Origin: Streptomyces corynorhini
Lineage (GTDB): Bacteria > Actinomycetota > Actinomycetes > Streptomycetales > Streptomycetaceae
DNA length: 61,019 nt
Assembly (NCBI RefSeq): GCF_003346515.1
Contig: NZ_QQNA01000029.1
Coordinates: 1 to 61,019, forward strand
Direction: 5' to 3'
Positions 46,105 through 53,975 of this stretch are shown in pieces; position 1 is the stretch's first letter, and each line of letters begins with the position of its first letter. Both the position numbers and the translations under genes were made by a program. The notes beneath the pieces are model-generated. The model did no database searches, was not told the DNA's origin, and was given only the letters and a program-made list of their open reading frames with translations.

Positions 46105-46729
46105 ATGAGCGGCACGAACGGAGCGACGGTCCGGGTTCTCCTCGCCGAGGACCAGTCCATGGTCCGGGAGGCGCTCGCGGCGCTCCTCGGGCTCGAACCC
46201 GACATCGAGGTGGTCGCCCAGGTCGCGCGGCGACGAGGTGGTGGCCGCGGCGCTCGCCGCGCGGGTGGATGTCGCGCTGCTCGACATCGAGATGCCGGGC
46301 ATGACGGGCATCGAGGCCGCCGCCGCGCTGCGCGAGGCGCTTCCGTGGCTCAAGGTCGTCGTCCGCACCACCTTCGGGCGCCCCGGCTATCTGCGCCGCG
46401 CCATGGAGGCGGGGGCCGCCGCCTTCCTGGTGAAGGACGCCCCGGCCGCGCAACTCGCCGACGCGGTACGGCGGGTCCTCGCCGGTGAACGCGTCATCGG
46501 CCCGACGCTGGCCGCCGCCGCGCTCGCCGAGGGCGCCGATCCGCTCACCGAGCGGGAGCGCGAGGTCCTGCGGGCGGCGGCCGACGGCTCCACCAACGCG
46601 GAGCCGGCCCTCGTACCGCACCTCTCGCAGGGCACCGTGCGCAACTACCTCTCGACGGCGATCCAGAAGCTGACGGCCCGCAACAGGGCGGAGGCGGTAC
46701 GGATCGCGCGCGAGAAGGGCCGGCTGTAG
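46105..46729 (+). pseudogene. Frameshifted LuxR/NarL-family response regulator
   Basis: The first frame gives VRVLLAEDQSMVREALAALL and EPDIEVVAQVA. At about 46226-46232 the reading must move forward one base to continue as DEVVAAALAARVDVALLDIE (phospho-acceptor Asp in LLDIEMPGM), TTFGRPGYLRRAMEAGAAAF and the C-terminal helix-turn-helix LTEREREVLRAAADG ... LSQGTVRNYLSTAIQKL. The helix-turn-helix is also degraded: STNAEPALVPHLSQ where the family has a regular Ile/Ala-rich helix. As written, neither frame alone gives a full protein. It starts 11 bp after element B and belonged to the kinase at 44891. Confidence 0.75.
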
Positions 46730-46765
46730 CGGCGGCCCGCCCGCCCTCCGGCACGGCCCCCGCCG

Positions 46766-47614
46766 TCAGTTCAGCCGGGCCCGTGCCGCCCGTGCGCGGC
46801 GCCGGATCGCCTCCGCCGTGGACGGCTCGACCGGGGCCACCACCCGCGCGTACTCGTCCAGCTCCGCCGCGCCGCGCAGGAAATCCCCGCGCCGCACGAG
46901 CAGTTGCGCGCGGTCGTAGCGCAGCCGCGCCGGGTGGGCGGGCAGCAGGAGGGCGAGTTCGACCGCCCACAGCGCCACATCGCCTTGTTCGGGCCTGGCC
47001 GCCGCCCAGGCGCGGACGTTGTTCAGTACGCGCTGGACGATGTCGAGCGGACCGGCCGGGGTGAACGCCGGGCTCCGCGGCGCCGCGCCGCCCGGCCCGG
47101 CCGCCCCCGCCATCAGCGCGTCCGCCTCGGCGCCCGTCAGGAGCCGCCCCGCCGCGAACGGGTCGGCGAGCACCCGCTCGCCGGGGCCGCCCGGGTCGCC
47201 GAAGCCCACGACGAAGTGGCCGGGCAGCGCCACCCCGTACACCCGCCCACCGGCCCGGCGGGCGACCTCGATCCACACCACGCAGAGCAGGATGGGCAGC
47301 CCCCGGCGGCGGCGCAGCACGGCGGGCAGCAGCGAGGACTCCAGCCGCGCGTAGTCGGCCGGTCCGCCGTGGAAACCGCAGCGGGAGCCGAGCAGTTCGG
47401 CCAGCGCCGCCGCCCAGGCGCGCGGCCCGGACAGCCCGTGCGGCAGCAGCCCGGCCAGCCGGTCCAGCTCCTCCTCGGCCGCGTCCAGCCCGGCCTCGCC
47501 GAGGGACGGCTCGCCCTGCGCGCCCACCAGCAGGCAGAGCGTCGCCAGGTCGGGCCGCTCCGCGCGGGCCTCTTCGGCGAAACGGCGGCGCTGGTCGGCG
47601 GATTCGGGGTGCAT
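46766..47614 (-). CDS. SirB1-type transglutaminase-like / TPR protein
   Basis: A 282-residue protein. RRGLPILLCVVWIEVARRAG and VYGVALPGHFVVGFGD match the SirB1 N-terminal (transglutaminase-like core) family, in which the Cys of LLCVVW and the His of PGHFVVG correspond to catalytic positions. The C-terminus is helical and TPR-like (DVALWAVELALLLPAHPARL, AELDEYARVV). The biochemical role of the family is unsettled. ATG 47614 has GAGG 5 bases upstream. It is 17 bp after the GNAT gene on the same strand, so they are likely cotranscribed. Confidence 0.78.
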   Translation of the reverse strand: MHPESADQRRRFAEEARAERPDLATLCLLVGAQGEPSLGEAGLDAAEEELDRLAGLLPHGLSGPRAWAAALAELLGSRCGFHGGPADYARLESSLLPAVLRRRRGLPILLCVVWIEVARRAGGRVYGVALPGHFVVGFGDPGGPGERVLADPFAAGRLLTGAEADALMAGAAGPGGAAPRSPAFTPAGPLDIVQRVLNNVRAWAAARPEQGDVALWAVELALLLPAHPARLRYDRAQLLVRRGDFLRGAAELDEYARVVAPVEPSTAEAIRRRARAARARLN

Positions 47615-47631
47615 ACCGGCCTCGTACCCGT

Positions 47632-48660
47632 TCAGGGCGATCGGAAGTGGTGGTAGCGGTGGTGGGCCGTGAAGCCCAGGCCCGCGTACAGGGCGCGCGC
47701 CGCCTCGTTGTCCGTCTCGACCTGGAGCCAGGCGGCGGACGCGCCCTCCTCCAGGGCCCGGCGGGCGAGCGCGGTCATCACCGTGGTGGCCAGGCCCCCG
47801 CGGCGGTGCTCGGGGCCGACCTCGACCGCCATGAACCCCGCCCAGCGGCCGTCGGTCACACACCGGCCGATCGCCGCCGGGAGGCCGCCCTCGCCCGGCA
47901 CGGTGGCGAACCAGACGGAGGGACCGGCGGCCAGCACCTGACGCACGTGCGGCCCCGGTGTCCCGGTCCGCTGATAGCGGCGCAGCCAGCTCTCCCCGAC
48001 GGTCCGCTCCAGCCGCACCCGCGCCACGTCCGCGTCACGGTCCCCGAGCGCCGCGAGCGCCCCGGTCAGCACCTCGGCCGACACCTCAGGGCGCCAGCCG
48101 CGCCGCTCCAGCTCCGCGCGCAGCGGCTCCTGGGTGTCCGGCGCGCCGGTCGCGACCTGCGCGTACGCGGGCAGCCCCCGCTCCCCGTACCAGCGGCGGA
48201 CCCGGGTCAGCGCCGCGTCCAGCTCCATCCCGGGGTCGCCGAGCGGGAGCACGGAGTTGGCCCGGCGGGTGAAGCCCACCCGCCCGGGTCCGCCGCCGGG
48301 CGCCGGGCCCGCCGCCGCTCGCAGCGTCCACGCGCCCAGCGGCTCGCTCTCCACCGGCTGCCAGGCCCGCGCGGCGGCCCGCGCCAGCTCGGCGAAGGTC
48401 GCGGCCGGTCCCCGGCGCCTGGCCGGCGCGGCCGGGACCACCTTGCCCGCGACCAGTGAGGCCGCCGGAACGGCGACGGACTCACCCGTACGTCGTGTGA
48501 TGAGCAACACATCGCCGTCCCAGGATGTGAGAACGCCCACCGTGTCGGTGAACTTCTCCGCGCCGGGACCAGCGCCGGTCAGCTGTCTGACTGATACCCG
48601 TTTGCCCACGTCAGCGGGGGTTACGCGGACCTCAAGCCGTCCGCCCGCAGTGAATTCCAC
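47632..48660 (-). CDS. GNAT-family N-acetyltransferase with N-terminal extension
   Basis: A 342-residue protein. The C-terminal 140 residues form a GNAT domain: FMAVEVGPEHRRGGLATTVM is the acetyl-CoA pyrophosphate-binding motif A, and AAWLQVETDNEAARALYAGL is motif B. The first 80 residues (RLEVRVTPADVGKRVSVRQL) form a small beta-rich domain often fused to Streptomyces GNAT proteins. GTG 48660 with AGGAGGGG upstream is chosen; a TTG start at 48696 is possible. It is divergent from fdxA. The substrate is unknown. Confidence 0.82.
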   Translation of the reverse strand: MEFTAGGRLEVRVTPADVGKRVSVRQLTGAGPGAEKFTDTVGVLTSWDGDVLLITRRTGESVAVPAASLVAGKVVPAAPARRRGPAATFAELARAAARAWQPVESEPLGAWTLRAAAGPAPGGGPGRVGFTRRANSVLPLGDPGMELDAALTRVRRWYGERGLPAYAQVATGAPDTQEPLRAELERRGWRPEVSAEVLTGALAALGDRDADVARVRLERTVGESWLRRYQRTGTPGPHVRQVLAAGPSVWFATVPGEGGLPAAIGRCVTDGRWAGFMAVEVGPEHRRGGLATTVMTALARRALEEGASAAWLQVETDNEAARALYAGLGFTAHHRYHHFRSP

Positions 48661-48800
48661 AGCTCTGTCCGCCCCTCCTGTTCGGATCGCGCCCAAGAAC
48701 GGAGATACTAGATGCGGGCATCGACGACGCCGCGCTCCCGCGCGCCCGTGGACGGAGCCGCAGATCGGCCCGCCGCGCCCTATCGAGGAGGAACGACAGC

Positions 48801-49121
48801 GTGACCTACGTCATCGCGCAGCCTTGTGTCGACGTCAAGGACAAGGCGTGCATCGAGGAGTGCCCGGTCGACTGCATCTACGAGGGCTCGCGGTCCTTGT
48901 ACATCCACCCGGACGAATGCGTCGACTGCGGAGCCTGTGAGCCGGTCTGCCCGGTCGAGGCGATCTTCTACGAGGACGACACCCCGGAGGAGTGGAAGGA
49001 CTACTACAAGGCGAACGTCGAGTTCTTCGACGAGCTGGGCTCGCCCGGTGGTGCTTCCAAGCTCGGTCTGATCGAGCGCGACCACCCCTTCGTCGCCGCG
49101 TTGCCACCCCAGAACGGCTGA
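48801..49121 (+). CDS. fdxA: 7Fe ferredoxin FdxA
   Basis: A 106-residue ferredoxin of the [3Fe-4S][4Fe-4S] type. Cys9, Cys17, Cys21 and Cys25 come from AQPCVDVKDKACIEECPVDC, and Cys40, Cys43, Cys46 and Cys50 from CVDCGACEPVC. The C-terminal extension (EEWKDYYKANVEFFDELGSP) is typical of actinobacterial FdxA. It carries electrons to cytochromes P450 or other oxidoreductases. GTG 48801 follows GAGGAGG. Confidence 0.95.
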   Translation: MTYVIAQPCVDVKDKACIEECPVDCIYEGSRSLYIHPDECVDCGACEPVCPVEAIFYEDDTPEEWKDYYKANVEFFDELGSPGGASKLGLIERDHPFVAALPPQNG

Positions 49122-49134
49122 CAGTGCGCCCCCG

Positions 49135-49167
49135 GTCCCGTACGGCTCGCCGCTGTGCGGGACCGAG
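49135..49167 (+). terminator. Hairpin after fdxA
   Basis: CGGTCCCG and CGGGACCG are perfect 8-bp arms with a 17-base loop, 14 bp after the fdxA stop, followed by AGGTGTTT. Probable terminator. Confidence 0.5.
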
Positions 49168-49283
49168 GTGTTTCCCGGCCCACGGTGTCCGGCCCCGACG
49201 CCTCCGCGCCCGGCCGGGCCGGTGACCTGCCCGGTACAGGCCGGGCCGGGCGAGGCCGTACGAGTACGAGAAAGAGTGAGCAC

Positions 49284-50390
49284 GTGTCCGCAGTCTCCCC
49301 GCGAGTCTCCTCGCGCCTTCCCGTCTTTCCCTGGGACAAGCTGGAGCCGTACAGAGCGACGGCGGCGGCCCACCCGGACGGGATCGTGGACCTGTCCATC
49401 GGCACGCCCGTCGACCCGGTCCCCGCGCTGATCCAGCGGGCCCTGACCGGGGCCGCCGACTCGCCCGGGTATCCGACGGTGTGGGGCACGGCGGAGCTGC
49501 GGGACGCGCTGACCGGCTGGGTGGAGCGGCGGCTCGGCGCGCGCGGGGTGGCGCACACGAACGTGCTGCCGGTGGTCGGCTCCAAGGAACTGGTGGCCTG
49601 GCTGCCGACGCAGCTGGGGCTGGGCGCGGGCGACAAGGTCGCGTTCCCCCGGCTCGCGTACCCGACGTACGAGGTGGGGGCGCGGCTCTGCGGCGCCGAG
49701 CCCGTCCCGTACACCGACCCCACCGAGCTGGACCCGGCCGGGCTGAGGCTGCTCTGGCTCAACTCGCCGTCGAACCCGACGGGCGCCGTGCTGCCGCGCG
49801 AGGAGCTGGCCCGCGTCGTGGCCTGGGCGCGCGCGCACGACGTGCTGGTCGTCAGCGACGAGTGCTACCTGGAGCTGGGCTGGGAGGCCGAGCCCAGCTC
49901 CGTGCTCCACCCGGACGTCTGCGGCGGCACGTACGAGGGCGTGGTGGCCGTCCACTCGCTCTCCAAGCGCTCCAACCTGGCCGGATACCGCGCGGCCTTC
50001 GCCGCGGGCGACGCGGACGTCCTGGGCGAGCTGCTGCGGATCCGCAAGCACGGCGGGATGATGACCCCCGCGCCGGTACAGGCGGCGACCGTCGCGGCGC
50101 TCGGCGACGACACGCACGTACGGGAGCAGCGGCAGCGCTACGCGGCCCGGCGCACCGCCCTGCGCGGAGCGCTGGAGGCGCACGGCTTCCGGATCGACCA
50201 CAGCGAGGCGAGCCTCTACCTGTGGTCGACCCGCGACGAGCCGTGCTGGGACACCGTGGCGCACCTCGCCGGGCTGGGGATCCTCGTCGCACCCGGCGAT
50301 TTCTACGGCCCGGCCGGGGAGCGGCACGTACGGGTGGCGCTGACGGCCACGGACGAGCGGGTCGGGGCGGCGGTCAAGCGGCTCGGCTGA
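49284..50390 (+). CDS. dapC: Succinyldiaminopimelate transaminase
   Basis: A 368-residue fold-type I PLP aminotransferase. FPWDKLEPYRATAAAHPDGI and VDLSIGTPVDPVP are diagnostic of actinobacterial DapC. LNSPSNPTGAVLP, VVSDECYLEL and HSLSKRSNLAGYRAAF (PLP Lys) form the active site. It converts N-succinyl-2-amino-6-ketopimelate to succinyl-diaminopimelate for lysine and peptidoglycan. GTG 49284 is preferred (AGAAAGAG upstream). The next step enzyme, dapE, lies 2.2 kb downstream on the same strand, separated by two minus-strand genes. Confidence 0.92.
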   Translation: MSAVSPRVSSRLPVFPWDKLEPYRATAAAHPDGIVDLSIGTPVDPVPALIQRALTGAADSPGYPTVWGTAELRDALTGWVERRLGARGVAHTNVLPVVGSKELVAWLPTQLGLGAGDKVAFPRLAYPTYEVGARLCGAEPVPYTDPTELDPAGLRLLWLNSPSNPTGAVLPREELARVVAWARAHDVLVVSDECYLELGWEAEPSSVLHPDVCGGTYEGVVAVHSLSKRSNLAGYRAAFAAGDADVLGELLRIRKHGGMMTPAPVQAATVAALGDDTHVREQRQRYAARRTALRGALEAHGFRIDHSEASLYLWSTRDEPCWDTVAHLAGLGILVAPGDFYGPAGERHVRVALTATDERVGAAVKRLG

Positions 50391-50404
50391 CCGGCCGCAC
50401 ACCT

Positions 50405-50446
50405 GCGGAGGGGCCCGGGGAGCGCGCGCTCCCCGGGCCCCTCCGC
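50405..50446 (+). terminator. Strong palindromic terminator after dapC
   Basis: A 42-bp perfect palindrome (GCGGAGGGGCCCGGGGAGCGC and its reverse complement would exceed a simple quote; arms are 50405-50425 and 50426-50446), 14 bp after the dapC stop. No spacer, so the central bases form the loop. No T-tract. A 26/24-bp duplicated segment with GCGTACC...GACCCGG follows at 50445-50494. Confidence 0.75.
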
Positions 50447-50564
50447 GTACCCGGGTGGGGGGACCCGGCCGCGTACCGGGTGTGGGGACCCGGCGCCGTC
50501 CGCGCGGTGGTGTGCCCGTCCGCCCGCGCGTCGGCCGTCGGCGGTCGCCGTCGGGTAGCGGCCG

Positions 50565-51005
50565 TCAGCCGATCGGCAGGCCCTGGACCGGCAGCCCGCC
50601 GAGGGTGCCGCCGGCCGGTGCCTTGGCCGCGCCGGCGCCCTGGGTGGCCGTCGAGGCGGTCTCGCCCAGCAGCGTGCCGGCGCCGCCCGCCGTGTCACCT
50701 GCCGCCTTCTGGACGGCGGGGGTGGCGGTCTTGGCGACATCGCCGACGGCCTTGCCCGCGGCCGGCACGCCCTGCTGGACGGCCTTGCCGCCCGCGGCGC
50801 CGACGGTCTTGGTCGCCTGCTGCGCGCCGCTGTCGACGGTGCTGCCCACGGCGGCGCCGTCGAGCGCGCTCACCGAACCCAGATCGGCCTGCGGCAGCTC
50901 CGCCGCGCTCGCGGAGCCGGCCGCACCGATCACCGGGGCCGCGCCCGCGGCGATGAGCAGTGCGGCACGGGCGATCCGACGGGTGAGGGGGAGATTCGCG
51001 GACAT
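50565..51005 (-). CDS. Small secreted Ala/Gly-rich protein
   Basis: A 146-residue protein with a clear signal peptide (RRIARAALLIAAGAAPVIGA, cleavage near ASAAE). The mature part is Ala/Gly/Val-rich with repeated motifs AAGKAV, GDVAKTATPAVQ and GDTAGGAGTL, without Cys or Trp. ATG 51005 follows AAGGAG. It resembles the small exported proteins of unknown function that Streptomyces make in number. It is not a chaplin: the chaplin Cys pair and GN motifs are missing. Confidence 0.75.
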   Translation of the reverse strand: MSANLPLTRRIARAALLIAAGAAPVIGAAGSASAAELPQADLGSVSALDGAAVGSTVDSGAQQATKTVGAAGGKAVQQGVPAAGKAVGDVAKTATPAVQKAAGDTAGGAGTLLGETASTATQGAGAAKAPAGGTLGGLPVQGLPIG

Positions 51006-51370
51006 GATGCTCCTTCGTGGGGAGAGAACAGCGCTTGTCGCTTGTCGTGTGTGGTGCGCCCGTGGACCGGACACACCGTCACAACCCCTCGAAGGGCGCC
51101 CGAGGATGCGGTGGGCGCGGGTAAAGAATCCGTAACGCATCGCATGATCGGCTGTGGATAAAAAAGGGCAAACGATCCCGTACGGCCGACCGCGCCGAAC
51201 CGTCACTTCCCCGCGTACGCAGCGGGTTCGCCGTCCCCGGCGACCGCCGCCCGTCCCCGGTCGGCCACGCCTCCCCGGCGGCGCCCGCCCCACCCGCACG
51301 GGTGACAGGCCGTACTAGTGCCGCGATTGGCAATGTTTGCCCGACGGGGCAAAGCTTGCCGGGAGGGGCA
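51006..51370. other. Intergenic region upstream of the small secreted protein gene
   Basis: 365 bp without a gene. It holds the leader and promoter of the minus-strand secreted-protein gene (an AT-richer zone at 51125-51170 with a run of six A) and element D at the far end. No coding frame was supported. Confidence 0.6.
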
Positions 51371-51374
51371 CTAG
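51315..51374. mobile_element. MITE-like palindromic element D (60 bp)
   Basis: CTAGTGCC at the left end and GGCACTAG at the right end are perfect 8-bp inverted repeats. Inside, GGCAATGTTTGCCC and GGGCAAAGCTTGCC form a second stem with two mismatches around GACG. The right-end CTAG contains the TAG complement that is the stop codon of the minus-strand gene ending at 51371. Confidence 0.55.
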
Positions 51375-52345
51375 CGCGCGGTGTGGATCCTGACGTCGTC
51401 CGTGCCGGTCGCCGCCGAACCGTCCACCGTGCGCCAGCCCTTGGCCGCGTCCTTCGCGCTCCACACCCGGCCCGCGAAGGAGACCTCGTCGATCCCCAGC
51501 GCCGTCGACTGCGCCACCGCCCAGTGCGCCAGCTCCCAGCCGTGCCGCGAACGCGCCGACGTGTCCACCGACTTGCCGCGCCGACCGGCGGACCCGGCTG
51601 TCGCCGTCACCGGTACGGACAGCTCGCGCCCGGCGTCCCCGGTGTCCCCCGCGCCCGGCGCGGACCTCCCGGCGGACCGCCCGGCAGGCAGCACGTCCGC
51701 GCCGAAGGCACGCACCAGCCCCGCCCGTACCTTCGCCGGATCGCCGCTCACCCCGCTGCTCGGCGCCGAGCAGGTCAGCGCGGCGGCCGACCTGCCGGTG
51801 AGCGCGGAGGCCAGCAGCGCGGCGTCCGGCTCGTGCTTCGCGTACGCCTGGGGGAAGCCGCTGCGCTGCACGCGCTGCGCGGCCTCGGTGAGCGGCAGCC
51901 GCGAGTACCCCGGGACCTTGACGAGATGGTCGTAGAACTCGCCCGCCGAGTAGACGGGATCCTGGATCTGCGCCTCGGTGCCCCAGCCCTTCGAGGGACG
52001 CTGCTGGAAGAGACCGAGCGAATCACGGTCCCCGTAGTCGAGATTGCGCAGCGCCGACTCCTGGAGCGCGGTCGCCAGCGCGATCGTCACGGCCCGCTCC
52101 GGCAGCCCTCTGCTGGTTCCGACGGCCGAGATCGTCGCCGCGTTCATCGCCTGATCCGGGGTCATCGTGTACGAGGGGGCGTCCTCGTCCTGACCGCCCG
52201 CGGCCCGCACCACACAGCGCGGGGAGCTGTCACGGCTGCTGGTGTACTGCGCGTACACGTACCCGGCCAGGGCCACGAGCACGGTGAACGCGGCGATGAG
52301 GCGCAAGGGGCGTCCGCGACGGGAGGGAGAGGCGGTCTCGGGCAC
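51371..52345 (-). CDS. Membrane-anchored protein with lysozyme-like domain
   Basis: A 324-residue protein starting at GTG 52345. An N-terminal membrane anchor ([20 protein letters not shown]) precedes an external part. Residues about 60-190 contain [38 protein letters not shown] and [15 protein letters not shown], a pattern of lysozyme-fold proteins in which the Glu of LQES would be the acid. The C-terminal part ([20 protein letters not shown]) is also widespread in Streptomyces. It probably acts at the cell wall; related proteins carry a heavy-metal transporter label in databases that the sequence does not support. Its stop codon falls in element D and its start lies about 100 bp from element E. 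Confidence 0.7.
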   Translation of the reverse strand: MPETASPSRRGRPLRLIAAFTVLVALAGYVYAQYTSSRDSSPRCVVRAAGGQDEDAPSYTMTPDQAMNAATISAVGTSRGLPERAVTIALATALQESALRNLDYGDRDSLGLFQQRPSKGWGTEAQIQDPVYSAGEFYDHLVKVPGYSRLPLTEAAQRVQRSGFPQAYAKHEPDAALLASALTGRSAAALTCSAPSSGVSGDPAKVRAGLVRAFGADVLPAGRSAGRSAPGAGDTGDAGRELSVPVTATAGSAGRRGKSVDTSARSRHGWELAHWAVAQSTALGIDEVSFAGRVWSAKDAAKGWRTVDGSAATGTDDVRIHTAR

Positions 52346-52444
52346 GCGCCCACCGTACTGGAGTCCGACGCCGCCCACGGCATCCCCGGCGAGCCCGCGA
52401 GCGGGCGACAGGGCGCCGCGCACGGCCGCCGTACGAGACGAGCA

Positions 52445-52540
52445 GAGCCTAAGTCCCGCCTTGCCCGATCGCACGCACCAGACGCCGCGAGCCCCGCCCT
52501 ACGGGCGGACGGCGCTATTTGTCAGACACGGCCTAGGCTC
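52445..52540. mobile_element. MITE-like element E (96 bp)
   Basis: GAGCCTA (52445-52451) and TAGGCTC (52534-52540) are terminal 7-bp inverted repeats. The interior contains the hairpin CCGCCC-tac-GGGCGG and GCGCTATTTGTCAGACACGG, which resembles an end sequence of small repeats I recall from other Streptomyces. It ends 6 bp before the dapE start codon, so dapE must be transcribed from within or through it. Confidence 0.55.
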
Positions 52541-52546
52541 GGGGCC

Positions 52547-53650
52547 ATGGACCGCACCAGCTCGCAGCACGCGCTCGACCTCACCCTCGACCTCACTCTC
52601 GACGGCCCCGCCCTCACCGCGGCGCTCGTGGACTTCGCGTCGGTCAGCGGAGAGGAGAAGCCGCTCGCCGACGCCGTCGAGCAGGCCCTGCGCACCCTGC
52701 CGCACCTCACCGTCGACCGGCACGGCAACAACGTCGTGGCGCGTACCCGGCTCGGGCGTGGCGAGCGGGTCGTCCTCGCCGGGCACATCGACACCGTCCC
52801 GATCGCCGACAACGTTCCCTCGCGGCTGGACGACGACGGCGTCCTGTGGGGCTGCGGCACCAGCGACATGAAGGCGGGCGTCGCCGTCCAGCTGCGGATC
52901 GCCGCGACGGTTCCCGAGCCCAACCGCGACCTCACCTTCGTCTTCTACGACAACGAGGAGGTCGCCGCCGACCTCAATGGCCTCGGCCACGTCGCCGAGG
53001 CCCATCCCGACTGGCTGGAGGGCGACTTCGCCGTCCTGCTCGAACCCTCCGACGGCGAGGTCGAGGGCGGCTGCCAGGGCACGCTGCGGGTCCTGCTGCA
53101 CACGGAGGGGGAGCGGGCGCACTCCGCGCGCAGCTGGATGGGGTCCAACGCCATCCACGCCGCCACGCCGATCCTGGCCCGGCTCGCCGCGTACGAGCCG
53201 CGCCGCCCGGTCATCGACGGGCTGGAGTTCCACGAGGGCCTCAACGCCGTACGGATCGAGGGGGGCGTCGCCAACAACGTCATCCCCGACGCGTGCGTCG
53301 TCACCGTCAACTACCGCTACGCCCCCGACCTGAGCGAGGCGCAGGCGCTCGCCCACGTCCACGAGGTCTTCGCGGAGTGCGGAGTGACGGAGTTCACCGT
53401 CGACGACCACTCCGGCGCCGCCCTGCCCGGCCTCGGGCACCCGGCCGCCGCCGCGTTCATGGCAGCCGTCGGCGGGAGCGCGCGGCCCAAGTTCGGCTGG
53501 ACCGACGTCTCACGCTTCGGCGCGCTCGGCGTCCCCGCGGTCAATTACGGCCCCGGCGACCCGCTGCTCGCCCACAAGCGCGACGAGCGGGTGGCCGTGG
53601 AGCGGATCACCCACTGCGAGAACCGGCTGCGCGACTGGCTCACCCGGTAG
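52547..53650 (+). CDS. dapE: Succinyl-diaminopimelate desuccinylase
   Basis: A 367-residue M20-family zinc hydrolase. Metal ligands are expected in LAGHIDTVP (His), CGTSDMKAG (Asp), YDNEEV (Glu, with the catalytic Glu beside it) and LLAHKRDE (His). The lid domain contains [15 protein letters not shown]. It releases LL-diaminopimelate for lysine and peptidoglycan. The N-terminus has a short duplication (DLTLDLTLD). ATG 52547 has no ribosome-binding site; TAGGCT 8 bp upstream, in the end of element E, could be a -10 box for a leaderless mRNA. The stop TAG (53648-53650) belongs to the terminal repeat of element F. Confidence 0.93.
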   Translation: MDRTSSQHALDLTLDLTLDGPALTAALVDFASVSGEEKPLADAVEQALRTLPHLTVDRHGNNVVARTRLGRGERVVLAGHIDTVPIADNVPSRLDDDGVLWGCGTSDMKAGVAVQLRIAATVPEPNRDLTFVFYDNEEVAADLNGLGHVAEAHPDWLEGDFAVLLEPSDGEVEGGCQGTLRVLLHTEGERAHSARSWMGSNAIHAATPILARLAAYEPRRPVIDGLEFHEGLNAVRIEGGVANNVIPDACVVTVNYRYAPDLSEAQALAHVHEVFAECGVTEFTVDDHSGAALPGLGHPAAAAFMAAVGGSARPKFGWTDVSRFGALGVPAVNYGPGDPLLAHKRDERVAVERITHCENRLRDWLTR

Positions 53651-53850
53651 GGTCTTTCGTTTGGATCAGGCTGGATGAGGGAGCGGGGTCTGGTGCCGTG
53701 GATCGCGAGGCGGAGGAGGGAGCCCACGCGGAGCGGATGGGGTCTCCCCTGGTCGAGCGAAGCCGAGACCTTGGGGATGAGTGACGACAACGCGGCGAGG
53801 CGCGGTGCCAGGGCTCGCGAGCCCAGCATGATCCAAACGAGAGGCCCTAG
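53648..53850. mobile_element. MITE-like element F (203 bp)
   Basis: The left end TAGGGTCTTTCGTTTGGATC and the right end GATCCAAACGAGAGGCCCTA are inverted repeats with two mismatches, and the match continues inward (AGGCTGG / CCAGCAT). The interior shares AGGCGGAGGAGGGA, an ACGCGGAG block and GTGACGACAACGC with elements A and B although the ends are different. It begins with the dapE stop codon. No coding frame. Confidence 0.75.
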
Positions 53851-53975
53851 CCGCGGGGGCCCCGTCGGAGCGCTCACCGGCCGGGGACCTGATCGACCGC
53901 CGGAATTTCGCCGTTTGTCACGTGCTTCGTTCTACCCTTGCCCAGAACGACGCACAGCAGCGGAAGGAGCGGCTC

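Noticed and set aside
50565..51005. A chaplin or rodlin
   Set aside because: Chaplin hallmarks (two Cys, GN-rich amyloid core) are missing; only the signal peptide and an Ala/Gly-rich composition are shared.
51315..51374. Phage attachment site
   Set aside because: No tRNA gene, integrase or second att copy is present; the palindromic structure fits a small repeat element better.
51371..52345. Heavy-metal transporter, a label I recall for related proteins
   Set aside because: There is only one membrane helix and no metal-binding motif; the external part has a lysozyme-fold pattern.
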